The position numbers and the translations under genes were made by a program. 64,000 bases of DNA from NCBI GenBank assembly GCA_025618425.1, contig CM046837.1, positions 23,460,988 through 23,524,987 of the forward strand, written 5' to 3'. The notes beneath the pieces were generated by a model that was not told the DNA's origin, made no database searches, and saw only the letters and a program-made list of their open reading frames with translations. Of the stretch, positions 24,252 through 36,375 are shown piece by piece (the stretch's first letter is position 1; each line of letters opens with the position of its first letter). Origin of the DNA: Heliocidaris tuberculata (taxonomy: Eukaryota > Echinodermata > Echinoidea > Camarodonta > Echinometridae).

Positions 24252-25194
24252 GTGAACTCTGTTTGATGCTTGTTCCGATTCTCATACAATCAATGCTCAC
24301 ATGAGTAAATGGCAGCTTCAAACAATTATTTTGTAAAGAGATATTGCAAGCTTAAATACCCACTTGTAAAACCAATTAGTGAGTAGATTGGTAAAAGCAC
24401 ATTTACACATTGTACATAGTTCACAAGTTAACTTCTATACCAGCCTTGATTTGAAATTATTACACCCCATAGCACTCTTTAAATTCTTAACCAAACTTTC
24501 AGGGGTGATTTATTCATTTCCAAAGATACACATTTTTTGTGTGGCTGGTCCACTTTAAGAGTAGAAACCACATGTATATAAACTACATGACTGGCAGGAA
24601 TCTTGGTCAATGTCCCATAAATATCTATGATACCACGACTCTACCATTATCATATCAACAAATGAAATTTATATGCCTTTATCTTCATCAAAATACCATA
24701 TTCAATTTTGAATAAAATGATTAGCCATCACAGACACAACTGGAGATGATAATATCACCGAGAGAGAAATATATAGCAGTTATAGTTCTGAAATATGTTG
24801 CAGTCAGAGAACAGCAACTTTCTGATGGATGTGATATGAACTGTAAAATGTTGCTGTATTTTGTAGGTCTTTGTTTTGTTCATTAATGTAAAACTTGCAG
24901 TGCTTCTGATCAAGCGTGAAATGATAGGAATTTGAATGAATAATGTAAAGCAGTGGCACATACAGTCCAATGGGTCAAACTAACTGTATTTAACATTCTT
25001 AGGCTTGCTCATTTTTAAAAATAATTTTATTCTATATAATGACATAAGTGTAGTGTGCTTCACTTTTCTGTATGGTTTCCAAAGTCATGTGCGAATGAAC
25101 CTTTAGTAGGAAAAAAGAAGCATGGCATTATTGTCACTAATGACCTCCTGTTCACTAGCTGAGGTAGTGGAGATGGAGAGCTACGGACATTGTA
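24252..25194. other. Intergenic DNA, no gene recognised
   Basis: AT-rich. A TCCACTTTAAG fragment near 24550 resembles a MITE end, but the element cannot be bounded. Confidence 0.5.
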
Positions 25195-25545
25195 CTTTTC
25201 CTCGCTCTCTGTATCCGTCTGTCTCTCTTTATCTCTACATCTCCACATCTGTCTTTCTCTTCCTCCACCTCAATCTCTCCTTTCTCATTCTCTCTCCTCT
25301 CCCTTTCTCTCCTCTTTTGCTCTCTCCTCTTTTTCTCTCCTTTTTCGCTCTCTCCCCTCTCCTCTCTCTCCTCTTTCTCTTTCTCTCTCCTCTTTCTCTT
25401 TCTCTCTCCCCTCTCCCCTCTCCTCTCTCTTCTCTCTCTCCCACTCCCTCTTCCTTTCCCTTTGTCTCTGCCCTCCCTATTTTTTCCCCTCTCTCTCTCC
25501 CTCTGTCTCTTTGTCTCTCTGTCTCTCTCTCTATCTCTTTAGCTA
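25195..25545. repeat. CT-rich low-complexity tract
   Basis: About 350 bp of nearly pure pyrimidine on the + strand with CTCTCC and TTTCTCTC sub-repeats. The 150- and 180-codon open frames over it are artefacts. Confidence 0.9.
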
Positions 25546-25837
25546 TCTTACCTTCTCTTCCATTGGCCCTTTAAAACTTTCTCCCCCAAGAAAACTTTCC
25601 TCCACTCCTGAAACACCTGCATGTCTAGACATCACCAACAGGGGGCAGCATAATCCCACTCCTCAATATGTTTATCTCATCCTGTATCTCAGTGACTTAG
25701 CACTGTCACAAAGTTCTCTTTTCATGGCTTAACTCAGTCACCGTCATGCTTGGGTACCGTCATAGGTAGAAAACTCCAAAAAGATACCGTTTTAGGTCAA
25801 ACTTTTGATCTTTTACATTTACAATCATAAATTATAA

Positions 25838-25945
25838 ATTAAAGACCACTTTTGTTTTCATTGAGCAGTCTTTATACATGCATGTATACATTTTTGACTG
25901 TGTAAAGACCACTATTCTACTATCCATTGACCAGTCTTTCTAGCT
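25838..25945. repeat. AAAGACCACT/AGTCTTTATA dispersed repeat
   Basis: Units of AAAGACCACT..T, CATTGA.CAGTCTTT, then TTTTGACTGT recur in tandem. The same unit is found at 26510-26680 and, inverted, at 36186-36375. Confidence 0.7.
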
Positions 25946-26510
25946 TCTCTTTAGAGCCAGAAGGGCATTAACTCTGTGTTTAAAGGTAATAAACAGTAGT
26001 GGTAGCATAATGAAAGTTGGCATGAAACTGCTCAAATATAGTCTCATATTGTTCGGCTTCAATAAAAAGATACATAAGTGAGATAATCCGGTATTCTATT
26101 CATGACTTCCGGTGATTTTCAGTAAAATAATTCAAATGATCGAATATCAACGGTTACCTTATACCCTCGCTAAGGACCACCTACCCCGACGCTCCCGGCT
26201 CAACGGCGCATAGCGGTTCGCATACACTTGTTACACACACTGTTTTCACATCAAATTACAAGCGCGGTACCGCGCTTGTAATTCGATGTTTATTTTTGGG
26301 GACATTTTAGCCATTTCTAAACCATTTTTCTTCAAACAAACGTCACCTATGTTCAAAATTAATCATTTCACAACAGTATATGTAATAATTTCCATTCCAG
26401 CTGACAAAGTAGTTAAATATCCAAAGCGCCACCTTTCCCACTACTGTACGATACCTCTAAGTACATGTATATGAGTTAGAGTCCTTCTTGTTCCAAAGAG
26501 ACAATATACA
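25945..26510. repeat. Hairpin element (CCAGAAGGGC family) split by an insertion
   Basis: The left arm (25945-25980, AGAGCCAGAAGGGCATTAAC) and right arm (26470-26508, GAGTTAGAGTCCTTCTTG..CCAAAGAGAC) belong to one family member. About 490 bp now separate the halves, where intact copies have about 15 bp. Confidence 0.7.
26009..26450. mobile_element. Insertion with CAGTAGTGG termini
   Basis: Begins with ACAGTAGTGG near 26009 and ends with CCACTACTGT near 26450, a short TIR. The middle contains a perfect palindrome (26257-26282, TTACAAGCGCGG/CCGCGCTTGTAA). It lies inside the loop of the hairpin element. Superfamily unknown; target duplication not evident. Confidence 0.6.
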
Positions 26511-26680
26511 GGTTTGACTTTACAAAGACCATTTTTTCTTGTCTCCAATGAGCGGTCTTTATGTAGAGGTTTGACTGTATTAAAAAAACACTTTTCTTGC
26601 TTCTTTATTGGTCTTTATATACAGGTTTTTACTGTATTAAGGCCACTTTTCTTGTTTCCCTGGAGGGGGTTGTTTAAGGG
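26510..26680. repeat. AAAGACCACT dispersed repeat, second block
   Basis: Three degenerate units of CAGGTTTGACT(G)T.TTAAAGACCA.TTTTCTTG..TC.ATTG..GGTCTTTAT, about 65 bp each. Confidence 0.7.
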
Positions 26681-28449
26681 TCCTAGTTATCAGAAACACT
26701 CTTTCTAGGCTTGCCGCTATTTACAAGACCATGACATCAGCAGTTTTTGAAAGGCTTAATCAAATTTATGATTAGATTAACATATGTCCTTCACTGAATG
26801 TTATTTTGGCTCTTATAAGAGATTCTTAGCTGGGATGGTGAATGATAATGAAAAGGCAAGAACTAGCCCCCCTCTCCAAATAACATGACCCCCCCCCCCC
26901 CTCTCCCCCACCCACTCCCCCTTATCCCAACTCCATATGTGTACTACTATTGTTTGTTGTTTTGTTTTTTCATTGTTGATATTGTTAATACCAGTTTCAT
27001 GATATATAACTTAACATTTGCTGATTCTGTGTTGATTTTCAAGAAGGAAAGTTTTCTTTTGCTGGAAAGACTGCATATAATTTTTTTTTTTGAAAAGGTT
27101 TTCATGGTAATGAAGTCGGACAACATATCCGTTGGATCATCTTTTGTTTTTAAAGTTCTTAGTAGAAGTTCATAGCTTAAAGGTCAGAGATCATGAGGTT
27201 ATGAATCCAGTTCTTGGAAATTGAATGAGGTTTCATCTAAGAAGCTACTTTTTTTATACTTTATTTTTATAGAGATTTGTTTTTCCTGTTTCTTTTCAAT
27301 TTTCTTTCCATAGTCTGCTTTCTTTCAATTTCCTCTGATTGTTTCTCTATTTTTTTTCCTGTGTAATATCTTCTTCCACCACCATGAAATACATAAACCA
27401 GATCATATAGCCAGAGATCCAGACCAGTTATGCCTGACATCAAAAAAATTAATTCTTATGTTATCTTTTTTTTTCATTTTTCATGTGTAATATCAATTCT
27501 TACAACCATCTAGGAGAAAATTTTGAATAGATACTACTTAAAATAGATATCGTTTGTCAGCCAAACATCAATATTCATGTGTAATATTTGACTAATTCAT
27601 AATTGTGTCTTTTATTTCTCTCTTTCTTCCCAAATCCTTTTGCTGTTCATCGTTCCATCCTGGACACATGCCAATTTTCCATCTAAACTCAGGTAAGTGA
27701 TTAAGAATGGCAAATACACAGTAGCCTCCTCCAAAAGGAATTAGAATAAGTCCAGGCCTATTGCAATTAGTCCTCATTCCAACCTTAAACCTGCTAGAAT
27801 TGAGCATCACCGTACAAAAATGATGTGTCTACTTACACCCAGGGACAGAAGTGGTGTTTAATGTAGATATTGATTTTGTATGATCATCATGAGAAATATT
27901 GCCCAGTGATACGGAAGGTTGGAGGGTGGGGGGGGGGGGGGGGGAGGTAGTTGTAGATATTATGCCCTTCAAACCTAGTCTACAAGCACAGAAAAATTGA
28001 ATGATGGCTTTCAGCCCAGTATACATCAGTGTGGTTATTTTTTGTCCAGACCTGCTAATGAATAATGATGTGGGAGAGCGCAGACTGTGGTTTGCACTTA
28101 TACAAATGACATCATGACTTCACCCTAGTCTAAACCAACCTGTCAGTGGTTACACTCAAATCAGACCCTGCTTTATCACCAACTGTTATTTATTCCTGCT
28201 TGTGTTATCGAATGCTAGGGGTCTGAGCAAAGGAGACTCGGCACGCTGTGGCGAGGCCTTCCAGCTCCCTGAGACAAGCTGTCTGTTAGTGTGTCCTTTT
28301 TAGAAACCGAACAAGGTTAACTGTCTTTATCTCATAACCAGCATCCAAGGTTGACGCTCTAATTACTCTCTTTACTTGGCCTAGCCCACTCATTTCACTG
28401 GCATTAGGCTCTCTTACCGATGAAGGGAAAATTTGTTTTTCCAATATAT
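26681..28449. other. Intergenic DNA, no gene recognised
   Basis: Contains a C-run at about 26887-26900 and a G-run at about 27928-27942. No coding or repeat structure with clear boundaries. Confidence 0.5.
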
Positions 28450-29290
28450 TCTGCGTCCTCCAAGAAATCAGTACTGCAGACAAGACTCTGGTGTTCAATC
28501 TCTTTTATTTCGCTCTTTGCTTTCATAGATACATCTCCATTAGCCGGAACAAATTCCAGCTTGAGATGTTTAAATCAATGAACACTTATCGAGATAAAAT
28601 TCAGAGTTTGAAGTTCCCCTACCTTCATATCTAGCGAGAGTCAATTTGTTCCGACATTCTGCATCCCTCACTGACTACCGGTAGTGAGGAGAATCTTTAT
28701 AACAGGAACTAGTTTCCTTTTGGTTATCCCGGGGGCACTCCTTGCTGGTATTTCTTACTTCCCTTGTTTCTACATGTTTTATCTGTTTGCCTGAAAATTA
28801 AATAAATAAATAAATAAAATAAGTAAGATAAAAGAGATCCTAGTGTTAGATCTGCAAGGTGCATCTGCAAAGTGCTTTCCCCATTAGCCAGACAAGCCCA
28901 ATCTTAAGCTACATTAGACCATGCAGTCAGCACTTCTCAAAATAAAATTCCCAGTTTTAAATTTCTGTCCTCATTAGCCAGAGTCAAACACTTCCTGTGT
29001 ACTTGATTATTTAGCTCGAGCTTCAGATTTCTCAAAGTTAGAGTACATCTTCACTACCAAATCAGCTCCTTAATTGACAGAATAGCTGATCAATCCCTAT
29101 TTTCCTTTGGATTAAAAGCTCAAGCTGATATTCCAGGCACAAGGGTGAGGTAGTTGTGATCAGGCCGCAATTTCTCTAATTCATTTCATAATTTGCTGGC
29201 CTCAGGCTAATGATGACAGGCCATTGTGTCCTCCATGAGATCAGTACTGCAGAAAAGACTCTAGCGTTCAATCTCTTTTTATTTCACCCC
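28450..29290. repeat. Old degenerate repeat region
   Basis: A segment of about 55 bp (GTCCTCCA.GAAATCAGTACTGCAG...GTTCAATCTCTTT) occurs at 28453-28508 and again at 29228-29284. Between them CCATTAGCCRGA...CACTTMTC.A.ATAAAATTC recurs at about 28534-28610 and 28882-28955. This suggests a diverged tandem arrangement of about 345 bp. An (AAAT)n run lies at about 28798-28819. Confidence 0.55.
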
Positions 29291-29685
29291 AAGCGTCAAT
29301 CAAATACAAGAAGCTTTTGACTTACCTATTCATCTTCTTGAAACTTACTGGCTTTTTTTCTAAATGGCCTTCTTGAATGGACGAGGTTTAATTTCAGTCT
29401 ATGTTGTTTCATCTTGATATCAGTCAAAGATTATTTATCATTAGGCCCCTACTGTAAGATTCTTACCATCTAGATTTGGCCTATTTTCATGACACTTGGG
29501 TTTTATTAAGCTATGTCTATGTACTTGTATAGGCCTTTACCACTAAATAAGCATCTGTTCATGGTTACCAGTGACATGTCATGTACCCAAAAGAATAGTG
29601 AAATGAGCCAAAATGATTAAAAACTTGCCACACAAAGAAATAAACCATTGATACATTTTTGTAAACTAGCTATACCTGTAAGGTT

Positions 29686-29800
29686 TGATAATAATAATAA
29701 TAAATAATTGTTTCTTTTATAGTGCTGTATCCAATTTAAAACCGATCAAAGTGCTTTACAGAACAAATTAATCAGTAGGCCTACATGAAAGTTTGCAAAA
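29686..29800 (-). mobile_element. Possible SINE 3' tail
   Basis: (AAT)n followed by TTATAGTGCTGTATCC and AAAGTGCTTTACAG is typical of the 3' end of tRNA-SINEs read in reverse. No tRNA-like head is found, so it is probably a truncated copy. Confidence 0.4.
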
Positions 29801-31028
29801 TGCATTATAAATGTAGCACAATGTAAATTCAAACATTTGGTTTGTCTTTTTTCACACCAATGTCCTTTGACTAAAAGCTTCCATGTGTACTACTAGCACA
29901 CCTTCGATCTTTATCAGCTGAGAAACTAACATTGACAAAAGGGATTATCCACTGAGGCAGTGTCTCATAAAACTGTCATAAGTCTAAGTTTGTGTGCTAA
30001 TTTTCTGTTAATCATATTATGAGAATCCACGTCTGCTTCCCCCCCCCCCCCTCCCCCATCTATAAAAGTCAAAATTGATCCAAATTTATTGTAAGTCCTC
30101 CAATCAATTGCACTACTATAATCTCCCATCAGTTGTGATAATTTTAAGTTGCGATCAATTCAAATCAAGCATAACTCTTCAGGAGACGCCTCTGGAGTGC
30201 AGTAACTCTGGACTTGAGCCTCATCTCAAAGCAGGTCTAGAAGTCTGCACTGAGTGCGAATGCTGATACTGTTCATGTTAGCTCTTGGGTCTGGACCGAG
30301 TCCTGACCGAGTCCAGTCTGGACCCTCCTCTACCACCAAAATGAAAGGGGTAGTATAGATATACACCCTCATCAAGCACAGGCCATGTTTAATGACAAAC
30401 ATTAAGTGCCCACAATTAGCAATCATTAGTAACGTCACCTCACAATGTGCTTAATGACCTCATGCCCTTATCTTTTGATGTTACAAACTGAGCCCATACA
30501 AAGATGGTTACATCATTCCTGATTGGCTAGGCCTGGAGTGACTGTGTCATTACCTTGGTTGCCATAGCAACACCCTTCAGTTTATGTTATCTTGCTTCTC
30601 TCTCTCTCTTTCTGTCCAACTAATGATGGTTCACGTGGAGTACAGTACCACTGCTTTTATATTATGATTGACTCATTAATGACAAAGAGAGGTGACCGTT
30701 TTTTTTTTTTTTCAAGTCACCCGTAACTGTTTGACGTATACGGTAATCTTTGGGGCCCTGTTATGCAGATAGAAGGCCGCAGTGCGAGGGATGCTTTAGA
30801 GTTGAATGATGATGATGATGATGATGATGATAATGATAAAAGTTCACAGAAAGAGCAGAGGAAATTCAGGGAGTTCAGTTCAGCAGGGGAAAATAGCAAA
30901 AGCACTTTATACCTATTCTAGGGAAACTAGTATTAAAAAATGTAGCCGACTTTTGTGAAGATACGCAACAACAAAAAAAAAGAAGAAAAACTGCGTAATG
31001 CTAGAAAGATGATTGTTTACCCTATGGG
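29801..31028. other. Intergenic DNA, no gene recognised
   Basis: Contains a C-run at about 30041-30056, a T-run near 30698 and (GAT)n at about 30806-30831. Antisense Ser/Asp-rich open frames there are repeat artefacts. Confidence 0.5.
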
Positions 31029-31103
31029 TATATCATCTGCCAAGAGCCAGATGGATGTTAACTTTTCTTCAGAGTGAATGACCTTCTTGCTCTCAAAAGA
31101 TGA
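31029..31103. repeat. Degenerate hairpin repeat (CCAGAAGGGC family)
   Basis: TCATCTGCCAAGAGCCAG and GACCTTCTTGCTCTC..AAAGATGA are diverged arms of the family. Confidence 0.65.
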
Positions 31104-31914
31104 ACCATGTTCATCAGACCATAACCCCTCTTTATAAAAAAAACTTTCTTTCTGTGTTGTATTTTAACTTCTTCATTTTGTTTGTAGGTGTGCCAAAGTA
31201 TTGTAGTACCAGTATATATCGTAAATGTTACCTTTTTTTGGGGTTGTTATTTATAAACTATCATAGTTTAACCATTCTGGCTGGGCTGATGTTTTTTACA
31301 ATAAACCTTGAATATGGAATCGATTAGAATTATACCACCTAATATAATGTACATGTACCTTTATATCTTGGATGAAAATGAAAGTTTTATTCAGTTTCCT
31401 TTTAAATGATGTTTTCATCATTAGTAGGACTCAGTGTGACCTTTATCAGCTATGTAATTAAAAAAATGTATGTAACTCAAAAGCTGCAGGTTTTGTAGAC
31501 TAAACTTGAGAGTCTCTTAGTCTAGACAGAACAAGGTGAATCATCTTTAACCCTTCGCTCCCCAAGGTCAATTACCACACTCATCCGGAAGTCACTGGTA
31601 TCTAGGTGGCGAGCGGTAACGAGCGGGTTAATTAAAATTTGGCTGGGGAGATAGTTGGAGGAGGAATGAGTTGACCTTGTAGGGAACAAAGGAAAGATCA
31701 CGAGGCTGCTTTCGGCTGCAGATATTAAGGGTCTCTGGATATAATCGGTTTTCTGGGGAGGAGATAGAGAGAGAGAGAGAGAAATGAGAGAGGGAGAGAG
31801 AGATGCACAAACAGAGATCAAGAGAGAGGAAGCTTGTTATGAAGGAAACTAAAGAGGCAGAGAGAGAGAGAGAGAGATAGAGAGAAATATAGGCAGCCTT
31901 TGAAGGCAAATCAT
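31104..31914. other. Intergenic DNA with candidate regulatory patch
   Basis: The 31540-31740 stretch is GC-richer and of high complexity, with two CAAGGTCA words in inverted orientation. GA-rich tracts follow at about 31762-31801 and 31857-31882. Confidence 0.4.
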
Positions 31915-32280
31915 CTTTAAAGATAAAGTTGAGTTCTGGTCATGCAATTACACTGTGGAAGAAACTGTCTCAAACCAACTGGGAAAGGTTGTTCATGTCT
32001 ACAATAAGAATTGGTGTATACTGTGAGGTTTTGGAATCATCAAAATGATTAGAAATTGACCCAAATCTGAAAAAGCTCATGCACTCCACTCATAAATGGG
32101 TATATGGGGACTGCGCACACACGTGGCGTGGATGTCTAGCTGGCCCTAGCACTTCAGCTATTTCTCGTCATGATTAGAATATGAGGGCATTTGAAAAGCA
32201 ATCTTTTTCAGGGAACACGCTGATGTTCTTCCAAACTCAAATTATTTTTCAGCTTTCCCAGAAGTCCACCTTCTCTTGAA
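31915..32280 (+). repeat. Dispersed repeat starting CTTTAAAGATAAAGTTGAG, copy 1
   Basis: Homologous over about 365 bp to 41791-42160, with shared blocks such as GGAATCATCAAAATGATTA and GAAAAGCAATCTTTTTCAGG. Copy 1 has an extra stretch of about 30 bp near 32110-32150. A third fragment of the start is near 54005. Confidence 0.8.
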
Positions 32281-32341
32281 GAGCTCATCAATGATTAGAT
32301 TCCCAGCTTGTAAACAGGGAAGTAATTAGTGGAAATGAAGG

Positions 32342-32846
32342 TTAAAGGGGAAGTTCACCCCGAAGATTACTTGAGTTTAAAAAATGCAGAAAAAATAAAG
32401 AAAAATATTGGCGAAAGTTTGGAGAAAATCCGTTAAAGAATAACGGAGTTATGGACTTTTGAAGTTTTGATTTTGTGACGTCACATGCGAGCAGCTCCTC
32501 CATTATGTAATGTGATAAATATTCCATAAAATACAGTTTTCTCAGAAAATTTAGAATATTTTCGTCTGTGCATTTGATATATTGTCAGAAATGTTATTCA
32601 ATACTAGATTCTGAAAAGAAACAATATTAATTTATCGTGGAACGTAAAAAAAATGCGAATATATGGAATATTTATTACATGACCAATGGGCAGCTGCTCG
32701 CATGTGACGTCACGAATCCAAAACTTTAAATACTCATAACTCTTTTATTATTTGACCGATTTTCATCAAACCTTCGCCAATATTTTTCTTTATTTTTTCT
32801 GCATTTTTTAAACTCAAGTAATCTTCAGGGTGAACTTTCCCTTTAA
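32342..32846. mobile_element. TTAA-bounded fold-back MITE, copy 1
   Basis: Begins TTAAAGGGGAAGTTCACCC and ends GGTGAACTTTCCCTTTAA. The arms stay complementary for about 200 bp, including GTGACGTCACATGCGAGCAG and CTGCTCGCATGTGACGTCAC. It is about 98% like the copy at 35160. Each arm carries TGACGTCA, a CRE/ATF-type palindrome. No coding function. Confidence 0.95.
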
Positions 32847-33122
32847 CTATTAAGTTTCTGTTTCTTTGACACACTCAAATATCAGAATGCATGTTTTCTT
32901 ACTAATGACCTTCTTTCCTCGTACACGCCGGCAGCTATAAACATTATACATATTTTAATCAATTATTTGTATGCTTTCCCCATTGTGCTCATGGGCAATG
33001 TTTCTGTTTCCCCTTACTCTCCCTTCTCGTTCCTTTTTCTGAAATTTTTAAAATTTCCAGAAAAAACTTTTCACTTCTGCATCCATTGTCTCCTTACTGA
33101 CTTCCTTCCTTCGATATTCCAT

Positions 33123-33318
33123 ATACTGTCAAACCACAAATTTTCGCATGCCTGAAACTCTTGCGAATTCGGCGAGTGGTCGAGGTCTGCAAAAATTTCT
33201 TGCCGCGAAATAATCAAATTACAATTGAAACAACATAAAATTATTGCAATTTGCAAAAGCTTCTTGCTGCAAAATTGGCTGTCATTAACAATTCCTGAAA
33301 GTTGTTGGTTTTACAGCA
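33123..33318. mobile_element. TACTGTAAAACC-type MITE, decayed copy
   Basis: Starts TACTGTCAAACCACAAATTT and ends GGTTTTACAGCA. It has GCAAATTTC/CTTCTTGC-like inverted segments and is related to the better copy at 52981-53180. TA plus CTGTAAAACC ends would fit a Tc1/mariner-type MITE; this is an inference from termini only. Confidence 0.65.
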
Positions 33319-33784
33319 GTTTCATGACTTAAAATTGTAATATTCATTAACATTCAAAACGTACTTTTTATATGACTTTCTTTTTGTTAAGAACATATAT
33401 TTATAGCTATACTCATTTTGTTTTCCTTGAACAATGTTTTTTTTCCAAAGCCTTAACCAGGGCTCGACTCTAGCAGGCGCCTGGGATACGTGGGCGCCCA
33501 AACTCATGGTCCGGACCCCTAAAGTTGAAAAATAGGGCTCAATGCATACTTACCCTAAAATTTTTAATCTGGACCCCCGCTGACACAAGGTAGTGTGGAG
33601 CCCTGCCTGAAGTCTCTTCAATGAATATATCTGTCTGCAAATTTTCTAATGAGTCCTGCATGGAATTCAACTTCCGTTCATGCTTCATTTTGTGTTTGTG
33701 TATGTCTAATTGTGTTGCTTCAGACTTGTAAAAATACTTACAAAATGGTAATTGACATTTCAAGTTGTTATGATTCAAAAGACC

Positions 33785-33862
33785 TGACTCATTTTCGAAC
33801 CTGGGTCTGTCCAAGTCAGTTAGGCGAAGACCGAGAGTTGACCACAAGACTACCTCATGTCT
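33785..33862 (-). mobile_element. tRNA-like SINE head fragment
   Basis: On the minus strand GAGGTAGTCTTGTGGTCAAC resembles a tRNA 5' half with A box. About 30 nt later CAGGTTCGAAAAT resembles a B box. No acceptor-stem pairing or tail was found, so it is probably a SINE fragment and not a tRNA gene. Confidence 0.45.
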
Positions 33863-33936
33863 CCTGATGTGTACAGGTGTCTACTTTACTATTTTCAAGT
33901 CGCTTTTACCTTAATTTGAAATGCAAACTGTGGTAT

Positions 33937-34244
33937 TTAAAGTGACAGTAAACTGAAGCTCCTGATGGCGCCATCTTTTAACAGGATTTGAAAAGTGTCT
34001 GTGCCTCTCATTTTCCCATCATGCCCCTTTCTAGTTTGTAGAAGCTTAGATCGGCCCTGTAGGTAAGTTTCCACAATTGCAGAGTCATAATTAATAGTTT
34101 GAAATATTAAATGTGCCTATTATCCAAACTAGCTGTTTGTCAAAATTCAAAATAAAATGCAATCAATTTTCAAATTATAATCTTAATTTAGCAGTCACTG
34201 TAAGATAGTGCTTTTCCAGTTTTACCAGTTTAATGCCACTTTAA
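33937..34244. mobile_element. TTAA-bounded MITE, TTAAAGTGRCA termini
   Basis: Left TTAAAGTGACAGTAAACTG and right CAGTTTAATGCCACTTTAA are near-perfect inverted repeats. The unit is 308 bp and non-coding, with TTAA at both edges. Confidence 0.82.
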
Positions 34245-35159
34245 AAGTTTGGATATTGGATATCAGCAAGGGACCCCAAAAGTACAGAGCAAAACAGTTG
34301 GTTTTGATATATGATTAGAATGTATCTATTATTCAGCTATTGTTTTGTATGCATTGACCTTGATGTAAGGCTTCTCTTGCAGTTATCTGCTTGTCTTTTT
34401 ATAGATTGCGCGAGTTTACCAAACAATCTTTTCTAGAGTATTGTTGCATTTTAACCTGACTGCCTTCTTCCTGAAATTACAAAGTTTTATTGAACATTTT
34501 GGAAGCATTATGACAACATATTCTATCAAAGAGTTCAGAACATCGGGAGAGAAAATCCATTAGACTGGGGAAATATTAATTTCTTTCATGAAGTGGCATT
34601 TGTAGGTGATTATGATATTTCTTTCCTGGAGTACTTCCTATAATGCACTCAGAAAATGTATAGAATTCAAGGAGGCATATTTTTACTTTCAAAAACGCTT
34701 AACCTTTTGCTGCTGTAATATGCTTTACAAGCTTTTGAAAATAGATATCTGTACCATTTGAGCACTTTCACTTTTCTTTAAAAAACAAAAAAAAAACTCC
34801 CTTTATAGTTTGACATTATAGGGCTATGCCAACTAACCTTGTACATGCAGTCATATGCAGACAAATAACCATACAGAGTAAATTCTTTCTGTTTTTCAGA
34901 AAGTTACTCTTGAAGTAAAATGTGGCCTTTTCAGAAATATGTGTTTTGTAAGCGAATTTTGAAAATGAAAACCAAACTTCAAAATTCTCTGTACACTCAC
35001 CGAACAATGATTTGTGATTTTCAACTTTCCAGAATTTTATGATTGCAATTATATCTTTGTAAAATTCAACGAAAACCCCCAAAAAGAAAAAGATTAATGT
35101 TAAAAAGTGCCTTGTAAGTCAGCATGACTCATGTTAGATGTTTCTAGGAATGTCATCTT
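34245..35159. other. Intergenic DNA, no gene recognised
   Basis: AT-rich and featureless to inspection. Confidence 0.5.
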
Positions 35160-35667
35160 TTAAAGGGAAAGTTCACCCCGAAGATTACTTGAGTTTAAAA
35201 AATGCAGAAAAAATAAAGAAAAATATTGGCGAAAGTTTGGACAAAATCCGTTAAAGAATAACGGAGTTATGGACTTTTGAAGTTTTGATTTTGTGACGTC
35301 ACATGCGAGCAGCTCCTCCATGATGTAATGTGATAAATATTCCATAAAATACAGTTTTCTCAGAAAATTTAGAATATTTTCGTCTGTGCATTTGATATAT
35401 TGTCAGAAATGTTATTCAATACTAGATTCTGAAAAGAAACAATATCAATTTATCGTGGAACGTAAAAAAAAATGCGAATATATGGAATATTTATTACATG
35501 ACCAATGGGCAGCTGCTCGCATGTGACGTCACGAATCCAAAAACTTTAAATACTCATAACTCTTTTATTATTTGACCGATTTTCATCAAACCTTCGCCAA
35601 TATTTTTCTTTATTTTTTCTGCGTTTTTTAAACTCAAGCAATCTTCAGGGGTGAACTTTCCCTTTAA
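35160..35667. mobile_element. TTAA-bounded fold-back MITE, copy 2
   Basis: Almost identical to 32342-32846, in the same orientation, with only a handful of substitutions and 1-bp indels seen. The high identity suggests recent transposition or duplication. Confidence 0.95.
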
Positions 35668-36185
35668 TTATGGTCAATTTAACCCTCAATCTATTGTTAT
35701 CTGCTTTTCCTGGCCCTTTGTCAGTGGCCCTACTTGGAAGATATGTGAAGGACAGAGGTGAATACTTTCATCTTTCACCTGCATATAAGAAAGAGTAACT
35801 TATCTGTCACTTTGAAAAGCTATACCCAAGAATAATCCCTTTTTGGACAAGGACAAATCAATTTACTTCATTCATTCTCTTCTTTTAAAGCGATGATTAT
35901 GTAATAAATGATCTACAGTGCCAGCACATTGAATAGATACCTGGTCTTATGTGTCCTGCACCAGAGGTTAGTCTCTCATCGCAAACCCTCGTTGTCATAA
36001 CTGCACAGAAAGATTTGAAGGTATAGGCCTCATCTTGAGCTCTTGTGACAATGAAGGGAAAATGATCTCTCACAGAATCAAATGAAACTTGCGTAAAATA
36101 TTCAAGACTACAAATAGATAAAACTGCTAAACGATTCTGGTAGAAAATGTATTACTAGATCGTATGTGTACTGCATACTATAACA
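35668..36185. other. Intergenic DNA, no gene recognised
   Basis: Nothing identifiable. Confidence 0.5.
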
Positions 36186-36375
36186 GTGCAACCTGTCTAT
36201 AAAGACCACTCAATGGGGAAACAAGAAAAGCGGTCTTTATGAGCAAGTGGTCTTTATGAACAGGTTCCTTTAATACATGTTTCAATGGGAAACACTATTC
36301 AAAGGAAACAAAAATTGTGGTCTTTATAGTCAGTTGGTCCTTCTATACAGGTGGTCGCTAAAGCAGTTTTTGACT
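36186..36375. repeat. GGTCTTTATA dispersed repeat block
   Basis: Repeated CTATAAAGACCAC, GTGGTCTTTATGA and CAGGTTC words in direct and inverted order. Same family as 25838-25945 and 26510-26680. Confidence 0.7.

Noticed and set aside
33539..33847. 102-codon minus-strand frame with a C-x4-C...H-x5-H pattern resembling a C2H2 finger
   Set aside because: Spacing after the second Cys does not fit the usual finger core, only one such unit exists, and the frame runs into a tRNA-like SINE fragment.
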